The notes under the pieces are model-generated. The model worked only from the letters and a program-made list of their open reading frames with translations, was not told the DNA's origin and made no database searches. Positions 1-6,958 of a DNA stretch of 64,000 nucleotides are shown here, piece after piece. The stretch's first letter is position 1. Each line of letters begins with the position of its first letter. The position numbers and the translations under genes were made by a program. This DNA is from Massilia frigida (GTDB lineage Bacteria; Pseudomonadota; Gammaproteobacteria; Burkholderiales; Burkholderiaceae_D): NCBI RefSeq assembly GCF_011682175.1, contig NZ_WHJG01000008.1, forward strand, positions 143,270-207,269, in the 5' to 3' direction.

Positions 1-2
1 AC

Positions 3-1031
3 CACTGCCACCGGCGGGCCCGGACGTGGCTGGGGAGCCGCCGGTGGCACCACGATATGGTCGTTCAAGCGCAAGAATTTGAAGCCCGCCAGCTTCATTC
101 CATTCTTGCCGTTGCGCTCCTCGCGCGCCGCCGTCCGCGCAAAAAATGCCTCGAAGCTTTCTTCGCGCACCTGCGGTTCGGCCGAGTTCAGGAAATTGCG
201 CTGCCCATTGGCATCGACCACGATGATGCCGACATGCGAGGCCCAGAACTTGCCTCCGCGCGTGGAAATGACGTTGACCAGGTCGCCGTCCTGCAATTGC
301 GCGGCCACGCTCGCCACCCTGTCCTTGGCCACGTACGCTTCCTGGCTGAGCTGCACCGGGATGCTGCTGGCCGTGTTGTGCCGCATCTTGAGAAAGGCCG
401 CGCGGTCGATCTTCATTTCATACGCCGGTGCATCGGTTCCGGCCAGCAGCGCACTGACGTCGGACACCAGCCAGGCGTTATTCACATTCCAGTCCACCTC
501 GGTGTAATGATTGCGCGTTGCCACGCCGATCACGCCATCCTTGTAGCGGATGCGTTGCAGCATCCAGAAAAATTCCTCCCACGACTGGCTCAGCGCCATC
601 GCATACGTGTGTTCGGCGAACACTACGCAGTCGCTTGCCTGCAGGCTGAACATGGGCAGGTTGTCGTGCAGCTCATACGGATACTCGCCCAACAGATTAA
701 GCACATAAGGTTGGCCGATATTCTTGCGTCCGATCGCGGCGATGCGCTTGCGCAGGTCCGGTTCGGCGGTATGCATATAGGCGATGTAACGTCCGACTTC
801 CGCCGGCGTCATCTGATAAATCTGCTTGCGCTGCAAGGTGGCGAGGTCGAACGGCGCTGCCGCAGGGGCCAGCGGCGCCGCGGCGACAGGCTCGGGCGCC
901 GGCAGCGCAACCGGTTCAGGCGCAACTGGCGGCGGCGCGACCGCAACCGGCGCCACGACAGGTGGAGCGGGCGGCGCACTTGCGCAACCAGCCAGGACGG
1001 CACTAAACAAAACGAGGGGAGCAAGACGCAT
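3..1031 (-). CDS. DUF1460 family lipoprotein (partial, runs off window)
   Basis: The start at 1031 opens a lipoprotein signal peptide (MRLAPLVLFSAVLAGC, lipobox LAGC). An Ala/Pro-rich linker of about 45 residues follows, then a globular domain with LLGEYPYELHDN, ASDCVVFAEHTYAMA and RNHYTEVDWNVNNAW. These blocks resemble the DUF1460 family, described as N-acetylmuramoyl-L-alanine amidase-like; Cys-His-type residues (DC...H) are visible. The reading frame is open to the window edge, so the C-terminus is missing. By family it is probably an outer-membrane or periplasmic lipoprotein acting on cell-wall material, but the substrate is not established. A long open frame on the opposite strand (57-1067) is composition-driven. 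Confidence 0.75.
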   Translation of the reverse strand, partial: MRLAPLVLFSAVLAGCASAPPAPPVVAPVAVAPPPVAPEPVALPAPEPVAAAPLAPAAAPFDLATLQRKQIYQMTPAEVGRYIAYMHTAEPDLRKRIAAIGRKNIGQPYVLNLLGEYPYELHDNLPMFSLQASDCVVFAEHTYAMALSQSWEEFFWMLQRIRYKDGVIGVATRNHYTEVDWNVNNAWLVSDVSALLAGTDAPAYEMKIDRAAFLKMRHNTASSIPVQLSQEAYVAKDRVASVAAQLQDGDLVNVISTRGGKFWASHVGIIVVDANGQRNFLNSAEPQVREESFEAFFARTAAREERNGKNGMKLAGFKFLRLNDHIVVPPAAPQPRPGPPVAV

Positions 1032-1586
1032 CGGGAATCAATATTGAACGCTAAAGCCACACGCTAACCGCTGGCACGGTGTTTGACAATGGAAATGTGT
1101 TGCGCACAGACGAGGAAATTGCAGGCTTGCCGTTCCGGCATTGCCTGCTTTGATAGATGACATGACACAGGCGAGGCCATGGTCGGCGACAGCGTGAGCC
1201 AAGCGCGCCGCGAAGGGATTCATCATGAGGCGGACGATGGAGAGGGGCGATGGCGGCCCTTCCGGCGTCATGGATTCCGGCACACGCAGCGCAGTGATGC
1301 CGCAGACGGAAACGCCGCGTCATCGCATGGTGCCCTTAGGTACGGGCGTTCTGCGGATTGCCGCCACCTGCGCGAGGATAATTTTCACGCCAGTGTGCGG
1401 CAACGAACGGTTGGATTTCAGCTCAGCTCTTAAGATGAAGCTGTGTGAGTGAGGGGCCAGCGGCGAAGTCCAAAGGTGATTCCTCCTCAGCAGGTTAGCC
1501 GGTCGCCTCAAGGATCGGCACCAATTCTTCATGCCAGCGCAGGCCATCGCGCTGGCCTTGATCAACAAACGGAAGCGGAGGTCATC
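1032..1586. other. Intergenic stretch without a recognisable gene
   Basis: Only short overlapping frames occur here on both strands. None has a convincing ribosome-binding site or recognisable protein motif. The last 20 bases contain the GGAGG site used by the small gene that follows. Confidence 0.5.
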
Positions 1587-1745
1587 ATGCCTGCCATTAC
1601 CCAGCCACCCAAGCATCTGGTACGGGAATACCTTCAGCGTCGTGCGCGCGATCCCAAACCGCCGCCATCGCCTGAAGAAATCCGACGCGAGCTTGGATGG
1701 GGATTGCTGATTCCAGGCTTTAAGCTGGCCCCGCGCAGCAACTGA
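1587..1745 (+). CDS. Small basic hypothetical protein (52 aa)
   Basis: A short frame starting MPAITQPPKHLVREYL, preceded by GGAGG about 6 bases upstream. The protein is Pro/Arg-rich with a PPPSPEEIRRELGW segment that looks like a short amphipathic helix; no signal peptide. The same frame is open further upstream (from 1449), but that part reads as non-coding and lacks a binding site. I do not recognise the function. Similar small basic proteins occur in Massilia-type genomes (recollection, not checked). Confidence 0.5.
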   Translation: MPAITQPPKHLVREYLQRRARDPKPPPSPEEIRRELGWGLLIPGFKLAPRSN

Positions 1746-1840
1746 CCTCCTCCTGTCCTACAAGAACCTTGCACTTTGTCCTATTTTTTCTGTAGCACCT
1801 CTCTACCATAATCCTAAAAACGTCAACACAGGAGTATCAA

Positions 1841-2017
1841 ATGACAAATCGAATCGGTAACAAAGACGAAGCCCAGCATCGTGGCAAAGCCGAGAAAAAA
1901 GACATCAAGCGTACCAACATCGCGCGCGAAGCCGTCAAGAAAGCCATTGCCGCTTCCAAGTACCGCAACCAGGTCCGCAATCAGCCAGCGCCAGAGGCCT
2001 TCCTGCCACCGGCCTGA
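1841..2017 (+). CDS. Small highly charged hypothetical protein (58 aa)
   Basis: The frame MTNRIGNKDEAQHRGKAEKK begins 6-7 bases after AGGAG (1831-1835) and stops at 2017, just before a strong intrinsic terminator. The composition is Lys/Arg/Ala-rich with a probable helical centre (AREAVKKAIAASKYRNQV), as in small nucleic-acid-binding or stress proteins. It has no transmembrane segment. The tight binding-site/terminator arrangement supports a real monocistronic gene; the function is unknown. Confidence 0.6.
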   Translation: MTNRIGNKDEAQHRGKAEKKDIKRTNIAREAVKKAIAASKYRNQVRNQPAPEAFLPPA

Positions 2018-2037
2018 TGCCTTCCTGACGCAGCACA

Positions 2038-2072
2038 GAAAACCCGCACCGGCGACGCTGCGGGTTTTTTGT
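2038..2072 (+). terminator. Intrinsic terminator after the 58-aa gene
   Basis: A perfect 10-bp stem (AAAACCCGCA / TGCGGGTTTT) with a roughly 10-base loop is followed by a T-run. It lies 21 bases after the stop codon of the small gene and could also serve the convergent argP-like gene from the other side. Confidence 0.85.
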
Positions 2073-2129
2073 TAGGTGTTACCCCGCCGGTAGAATCCCC
2101 CGCACCATGGACACGCACCTGAGCGGCGC

Positions 2130-3029
2130 TCACGCAGCTTGCCGCAACGCCGCCCGCGTCACCGCAATCAGCCGCGCGCTGAGCCGCTCCAGCTTGGGCG
2201 ACTGCACTCGCCAAGCGTGCCAGTACAGCATCACGTCGGTCGGCTTGCCGGGCGCCAGGTCGATCAGCACGCCCTTGTCGATATCGTCGCGAAACTGCTG
2301 TTCCGGCACCATGCCATACCCCAGCCCCAGCCGTACCGCGTGGGTGAATGCATCGCTCGACGGAATGTAGTGGCAGGGATAGCTTCCCGCAGGCAGCCCC
2401 AGCTCGCGTTGAAGAAACGCCGCCTGCAAGGCATCCTTGCGGTCGAACACCATCAGCGGCGCCCGCCGCGCCGCCTCGCGCTGCAAGCCGTCGGGAAACC
2501 AGCGTGCGACGAACGCGGGCGTGGCGAGCAGGCGGTAACGCATCGCGCCCAGCCGCTCCACCGTGCAGCCGCGCATCGGCTGCGCTTCGCTCGACACCCC
2601 GGCCAGCGCCGCTCCCTGCGACAGCAAGGTGTACGTGTGATCCTGGTCGTCCAGCGCGATGTCGAGCAGGATCTGTTCCTCGATCAGGAACGATGCCAGC
2701 CCCGGCAGCAGCCAGGTGGCCAGGGTATCGTTGTTGACGGCCAGGGCAATCGTCAGCGGATGGGCGTCGCTGTCGGCCGATTCGGCCAGGAATTCGGCTT
2801 CCAGCAGCCGGCTGCGGCGCAGGTATTGCACCAGGCGCTGGCCGGCCGGGGTCGCGCGGCAAGGCTTGCTGCGGATCAGCAGCGGCATGCCCAGCTCGTT
2901 TTCCATGGCGCTGACCCGTTGCGATACCGCCGACGGGGTCAGGTGGAGCAGGGCGGCGGCCTGCTCGAAACTGCCGCTGTCGATGACGGCGAGCAGGGCT
3001 TCGCCCTTGCGAGTATCGAGCACATCCAT
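2130..3029 (-). CDS. argP: LysR-family regulator ArgP/LysG
   Basis: A 299-aa LysR-type regulator: N-terminal winged helix-turn-helix (about residues 1-60, with AVIDSGSFEQAAALLHLTPSAVSQRVSAME split over its two halves) and a periplasmic-binding-protein-like effector domain (about 90-290). Its closest remembered relatives are ArgP/IciA and LysG, which sense basic amino acids and activate LysE/ArgO exporters. Divergent placement 108 bp from a LysE/ArgO exporter matches the classic pair. It probably activates argO in response to arginine or lysine and represses itself; the effector identity is inference. Confidence 0.88.
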   Translation of the reverse strand: MDVLDTRKGEALLAVIDSGSFEQAAALLHLTPSAVSQRVSAMENELGMPLLIRSKPCRATPAGQRLVQYLRRSRLLEAEFLAESADSDAHPLTIALAVNNDTLATWLLPGLASFLIEEQILLDIALDDQDHTYTLLSQGAALAGVSSEAQPMRGCTVERLGAMRYRLLATPAFVARWFPDGLQREAARRAPLMVFDRKDALQAAFLQRELGLPAGSYPCHYIPSSDAFTHAVRLGLGYGMVPEQQFRDDIDKGVLIDLAPGKPTDVMLYWHAWRVQSPKLERLSARLIAVTRAALRQAA

Positions 3030-3039
3030 CTCCCGGATT

Positions 3040-3080
3040 AGAAAAATTTAATTATACGTAATTGGATTAAATTTGCTTCA
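3040..3080. promoter_or_regulatory. Putative ArgP operator in the argP/argO divergent region
   Basis: The AT-rich dyad ATTATACGTAAT (about 3051-3062) lies in the 108-bp divergent spacer, in a region otherwise GC-rich. LysR-type regulators bind T-N11-A dyads in such spacers. Assignment is by position and symmetry only. Confidence 0.4.
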
Positions 3081-3137
3081 CTTGAGGGCTTCCCTCCTGC
3101 AAACTTCCAGCTCATCCAGTTAGCGCCAGGAGTTTGC

Positions 3138-3752
3138 ATGCCCTACGTGTCCACCTTTTTCAACGGCCTCGCCTTGTGCGCCGGGCTGATCGTCGCCATC
3201 GGATCGCAGAACGCGCACGTGCTGCGCACCGGCCTCAAGCGCGAACACGTGGGTTTGACCGTGGCTGCCTGCATTGTCATCGATGCCGTGCTGATCGGGC
3301 TTGGCGTGGCCGGCGTCGGCACCGTGGTGCAATCGTCGCCCCTGCTGCTGGGCGCGGCGCGCTGGGGCGGGGCGGCGTTCCTGCTGTGGTACGGCTTGCG
3401 CAGCTGGCGCGCCGTGTTCGCCAGCGCCGCGCTGACGGTGGCGCCCGAGGCCGCCCGCACCGGCGCGCGCCAGGCGCTGGCCAGCGTGGTCGCGCTGTCG
3501 CTGCTCAATCCGCATGTCTATCTCGATACGGTGGTCTTGCTTGGCGCCATAGGCGGAAACTTTGCCCCGCCAGAACGCCCAGCCTTTGCGCTGGGCGCGA
3601 TGAGCGCCTCGGCCCTGTGGTTCTGCGCGCTCGGCTATGGCGCAACGCGCTTGTCCGGCCTGTTTGCCCGTCCCGCCGCATGGAAATGGATCGACGGCCT
3701 GACCGGCACCATGATGCTGGCGCTGTCGGCCTCGGTCGCATTCGGCACCTGA
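3138..3752 (+). CDS. argO: LysE/ArgO-type basic amino acid exporter
   Basis: A 204-aa inner-membrane protein with about six hydrophobic segments and the LysE-family N-terminus (FFNGLALCAGLIVAIGSQNAHVLRTGL). It also has the conserved SLLNPHVYLDTVVLLG block at roughly residues 118-135. The family exports arginine, lysine or toxic analogues using the proton gradient. The start at 3138 follows AGGAG, with normal spacing. Divergence from argP indicates regulation by that activator. Substrate preference (Arg versus Lys) cannot be read from the sequence. Confidence 0.9.
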   Translation: MPYVSTFFNGLALCAGLIVAIGSQNAHVLRTGLKREHVGLTVAACIVIDAVLIGLGVAGVGTVVQSSPLLLGAARWGGAAFLLWYGLRSWRAVFASAALTVAPEAARTGARQALASVVALSLLNPHVYLDTVVLLGAIGGNFAPPERPAFALGAMSASALWFCALGYGATRLSGLFARPAAWKWIDGLTGTMMLALSASVAFGT

Positions 3753-3879
3753 CGCCCGGCGCCGCCGTTCGCCGCTGGCGCTGTCATTCACCGGCCGCCA
3801 TACGCCATTCGCCGAAATCCGCTGTGCAGCGCCGCCGCCCCGTTGTATCGTTGCGCCTGAACTGACTACAGGAGCACAC

Positions 3880-4254
3880 GTGTCTAATAAATCCTCTTAC
3901 GAATGGCGCAAGCAATTGATGTGGGGCTTGCTGCTGATCGGCTTCGGCACCGTCGTCCTGCTCGACCAGATGGACATCGTCCAGGTCGATGGCCTCTGGC
4001 ATTACGCGCCGCTGGTGATGACCGTCATGGGCCTCAACAAGATGATCGGTTTTCCGACCGCCAAAGACTTTACCGCCGGCCTGTGGATGGTCTTCCTGAG
4101 CCTGTGGCTGCTTGCCGTGTTCGAAAACCTGTTCGGACTGACCTTCAGCAACGGCTGGCCGATCCCCGTCATCTTTTGCGGCGTCACCATGATCCTCGAA
4201 CCGTTCATCGAACGCCGCCTCGCACCCGAACAGGAGCCCCTCGATGAAAAATGA
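3880..4254 (+). CDS. DUF5668/LiaI-like four-helix membrane protein
   Basis: 124 aa, mostly hydrophobic: two pairs of membrane helices separated by short polar turns. The N-terminal WGLLLIGFGTVVLLDQMDI motif is repeated in similar form in the next gene, as in the LiaI/LiaF transmembrane (DUF5668) group. Its 3' end overlaps the following gene by 11 bp, so translation is probably coupled. It is first in an operon with the LiaF-like protein, a LytS-type kinase and a LytTR regulator. The likely role is a membrane partner in envelope-stress sensing, by analogy only. Confidence 0.7.
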   Translation: MSNKSSYEWRKQLMWGLLLIGFGTVVLLDQMDIVQVDGLWHYAPLVMTVMGLNKMIGFPTAKDFTAGLWMVFLSLWLLAVFENLFGLTFSNGWPIPVIFCGVTMILEPFIERRLAPEQEPLDEK

Positions 4255-5002
4255 TACCCCCAACTCCGGCGTGCCCAACCAGGTCTGGGTCGGCCTGGCG
4301 GTGATCGGCTTCGGCTTGCTGTTCCTGCTCGATAACCTGAACATCATCGACCGCCACCGCGTGCTGCACTTCTGGCCCGTGCTGGTCGTTATCGGCGGCC
4401 TGGTCAAGTTTTCTGGGGCCGAATCGCAGCACGAGCGCATGGTGTTCGGCCTGATCGCCGCCGCCGGCGTTGTCCTCACGCTCAACCGGCTTGGCTACGG
4501 CTACTTTTTCAACGCCCGCACCTTGTGGCCAGTGCTGCTGATCCTGCTCGGCGTCGGTGTTATCCACCGAGCCATGCGCAAGGGCCGCACGCCGCACGCC
4601 GCGCCGCTCAAGGCCGATACCGATGCCAAGCCGGATGCGTATGCCAAGCCGGATGCATTTGCCAGGCCCGATGCCGACGCCGTGGTCGATATCACGGCCA
4701 TCCTGGGTGGCTTCGAGCGCCGCATCAGCACCCCGGCCTTCCGTGGCGGCGACATTTGCGCCATCATGGGCGGCTGCGTGCTGGACCTGCGCGAATCGTC
4801 GATCGTCGGCGACGCCGAACTGAATGTGTTCGCGGTCATGGGCGGCATCACCATCAAATGCCCGCCCGACTGGAGCATCGTGCTCAAAGGGGTGCCGATT
4901 CTCGGCGGCTTCGAGGAAAAAACCTCGCCCGCGCCGGGCTCCGGCAAGCGCCTCACCATCCGAGGCTACGCAATCATGGGCGGCGTGGAAGTGCGCAATT
5001 GA
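4244..5002 (+). CDS. LiaF-like membrane protein with C-terminal cell-wall-response domain
   Basis: 252 aa. The N-terminal half (about 10-115) carries four hydrophobic helices of the DUF5668 type. A linker of AKPDAYAKPDAFARPDADA repeats (about 128-147) follows, then a beta-rich C-terminal domain with repeated I(L/M)GG motifs (AILGGFE, AIMGGCV, AVMGGIT, PILGGFE, AIMGGVE). This matches the C-terminal region of LiaF and related 'cell wall-active antibiotics response' proteins. In Firmicutes LiaF inhibits its kinase. Here the next gene is a LytS-type kinase, overlapping by TGATG, so a similar restraining role is plausible but unproven. Confidence 0.75.
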   Translation: MKNDTPNSGVPNQVWVGLAVIGFGLLFLLDNLNIIDRHRVLHFWPVLVVIGGLVKFSGAESQHERMVFGLIAAAGVVLTLNRLGYGYFFNARTLWPVLLILLGVGVIHRAMRKGRTPHAAPLKADTDAKPDAYAKPDAFARPDADAVVDITAILGGFERRISTPAFRGGDICAIMGGCVLDLRESSIVGDAELNVFAVMGGITIKCPPDWSIVLKGVPILGGFEEKTSPAPGSGKRLTIRGYAIMGGVEVRN

Positions 5003-6084
5003 TGCAGGGGCCGTTTTCCATGCGGCGCGGCGCGGGCCTGTATTTGCTCGCGTGGCTGCTGCTGGCGATCCTGTTTGCTGGCCTGATCATGGCAGCAACC
5101 GGCGCCGCATGGACCAACGGCTTGCTCCTGGCCGTACCGGTGACGCTGGTGTATGCCTGCGCGACCGGCTTTTCAAGCTACTATCTCTGCCGCGCCTATC
5201 CGCTGGGCGAACGCAGCGCCATCTCCGTGCTGCTGGTCTTCGCCGTCGCATCGGTATGGGCCGGCGTGCTGTGGACCACGCTGAGCACCGCCTGGAACAG
5301 TGCCTGCGGATCGCTTGGCCTGCCCTGGGCCGGCGTCCCGATGACTACCCCTTTGCAGGCGATGATTGTCGGCCTGGGCGTGATTCTGTATGCCATGTCG
5401 GCGGTGGCGCACTACCTGGCGCTCGAATTCCAGCGCGCGCGTGCCGCCGAACGGCGCGAACTCGAAGCTGCGCTGATGGCGCAGGACGCCGAACTGCGCA
5501 TGCTGCGCACCCAGATCGATCCGCACTTCCTGTTCAACAGCCTCAATTCGATCAGTGCGCTCACGTCCATCGATCCGGCCCGCGCGCGCGACATGACCTT
5601 GCGCCTCGCGGATTTTTTCCGTCACAGCCTGGGACTGGAAGCGAGCCGCAAAGTGACCGTGGAAGCGGAAGCGGCGTTGGCGATGCACTTCATCGCCATC
5701 GAAAAAGTGCGTTTCGGCGCGCGCCTGAACGTCGAGCAGGTCATCGACGCCGGCGCGCTCGATTGCCTGCTGCCGCCGATGATCCTGCAACCGCTGGTCG
5801 AAAACGCCGTCAAGCACGGCATCGCCAACCTGACCGGCGGCGGCACCATCCGCATCGCGGCGCAGCGCGCCGGCCCGGTCCTGGAAATCGTCGTGGAAAA
5901 CGACATCGACGTCGAGCCGGCCGTCGCAGGCAAGGGGATTGGCCTCGCCAACGTGCGCCAGCGCCTCGCCGTCGCCTACGGCCACGAGGCCGGCATCGTC
6001 TGGACGCGCGAGGCGCGCCTGTTCCGGGTCGCGCTGTCGCTGCCCGCCCACACCAAGGAATCGGAACCATCATGCGCGTCATAA
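5002..6084 (+). CDS. LytS-type sensor histidine kinase
   Basis: About 360 aa. Four hydrophobic helices occupy roughly residues 10-140. A coiled stretch follows, then the His_kinase domain with the typical QIDPHFLFNSLNSISAL phospho-acceptor motif (about 170-190) and an ATPase domain with LVENAVKHG (N box) and KGIGLANVRQRL (G box). ATG at 5002 overlaps the stop of the LiaF-like gene; another in-frame ATG at 5020 is possible. It forms a two-component system with the LytTR regulator, whose start overlaps its end. The signal is probably membrane or cell-wall state, judging from operon partners. Confidence 0.85.
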   Translation: MQGPFSMRRGAGLYLLAWLLLAILFAGLIMAATGAAWTNGLLLAVPVTLVYACATGFSSYYLCRAYPLGERSAISVLLVFAVASVWAGVLWTTLSTAWNSACGSLGLPWAGVPMTTPLQAMIVGLGVILYAMSAVAHYLALEFQRARAAERRELEAALMAQDAELRMLRTQIDPHFLFNSLNSISALTSIDPARARDMTLRLADFFRHSLGLEASRKVTVEAEAALAMHFIAIEKVRFGARLNVEQVIDAGALDCLLPPMILQPLVENAVKHGIANLTGGGTIRIAAQRAGPVLEIVVENDIDVEPAVAGKGIGLANVRQRLAVAYGHEAGIVWTREARLFRVALSLPAHTKESEPSCAS

Positions 6085-6794
6085 TCGTCGACGATGAAGA
6101 GCTGGCGCGCGCCGTGGTGCGCGAGTTTTTGGGCAAGCATGCCGGCATCGAGATCGTGGCCGAATGCGCGAACGGCTTCGACGCCGTCAAGGCCATCACC
6201 GAACTGGAACCGGACCTGGTTTTCCTCGACATCCAGATGCCCAAGCTGAACGGCTTCGAGGTGGTGGAACTGGCCGGCGCCAGGTCACGCTATATTTTTG
6301 TGACCGCTTTTGACCAGTACGCGCTCAAGGCCTTCGACATCCACGCCGTCGACTACCTGCTCAAACCCTTCAGCCAGCAGCGCTTCGACGCCGCGCTGGC
6401 GCATGCGCGCACCAGTGCCGCGAAAGACGGGGTCGACGCCGTGCTGCGCGAGGCCGCGCTGCGCAGCAAGCCGCTGGAGCGGGTCCTGATCCGCGACGGC
6501 GGGCGCGTGCACATCATCGCGGCCGGCCAGATCGACTACATCGAAGCGCAGGACGACTATGTGCGCATCAGCGCCGGCGGCAAGCATTACATGAAAACCC
6601 AGCGCCTGTCGGAACTCGAAAGCCAGCTCGATCCGGCCCTGTTCGTGCGCATTCACCGCTCCTGGCTGCTCAACCTCGGCGCCATCGACCGCATCGAGCA
6701 GGGCAGGGACAGCCACACCGCGATCCTCAGGGATGGCGCCCGCCTGCCGGTCAGCCGCAGCGGCTTCCAGAAGCTCAAGGGCCTGACCGGCTGA
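6072..6794 (+). CDS. LytTR-family response regulator
   Basis: 240 aa. The receiver domain (about 1-120) has the acidic pocket VDDEE, phospho-acceptor FLDIQMP (Asp near 54), VTAFDQYA and YLLKPF. The C-terminal LytTR DNA-binding domain (about 135-238) has IDYIEAQDDYVRI and FVRIHRSWLLNLGAI. ATG at 6072, preceded by AAGGAA, overlaps the kinase gene by 13 bp. LytTR regulators bind direct repeats upstream of a few target genes, often including their own operon. Confidence 0.9.
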   Translation: MRVIIVDDEELARAVVREFLGKHAGIEIVAECANGFDAVKAITELEPDLVFLDIQMPKLNGFEVVELAGARSRYIFVTAFDQYALKAFDIHAVDYLLKPFSQQRFDAALAHARTSAAKDGVDAVLREAALRSKPLERVLIRDGGRVHIIAAGQIDYIEAQDDYVRISAGGKHYMKTQRLSELESQLDPALFVRIHRSWLLNLGAIDRIEQGRDSHTAILRDGARLPVSRSGFQKLKGLTG

Positions 6795-6803
6795 TACCCG
6801 CCG

Positions 6804-6857
6804 CGTCGTTCCCTCCGCCACCACCGCCGTCGTTCCTACCACCACCACCGTCGTTCC
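6804..6857. repeat. Three short direct repeats of CGTCGTTCC
   Basis: CGTCGTTCC occurs at 6804, 6828 and 6849, separated by CCACCACC-type spacers (24 then 21 bp apart). The third copy is the left arm of the larger palindromic element. This suggests slippage or array growth at the element's edge. Confidence 0.6.
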
Positions 6858-6947
6858 CGCGCAGGGCTAGGCGCCCCCACGGCAACCCAAGTATTTAGCG
6901 CCGCCGCTGACCACCGAACTTGGGTTCCCGCCTGCGCGGGAACGACG
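6849..6947. repeat. REP-like nested palindromic element
   Basis: A perfect 17-bp inverted repeat, CGTCGTTCCCGCGCAGG (6849-6865) and its complement (6931-6947), encloses a second inverted pair AACCCAAGT / ACTTGGGTT (6884-6892, 6918-6926). Sequences of the form 'GTCGTTCCCGC...GCGGGAACGAC' are common intergenic repeats in several proteobacteria. It sits between the convergent LytTR gene and the helicase gene and may also act as a bidirectional terminator (GCGGGTTTTT follows). Confidence 0.75.
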
Positions 6948-6958
6948 GGGGCGGGTTT

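Noticed and set aside
57..1067. Long open frame on the plus strand opposite the DUF1460 gene
   Set aside because: High-GC antisense shadow: low-complexity Arg-rich, no binding site, opposite a gene with clear motifs.
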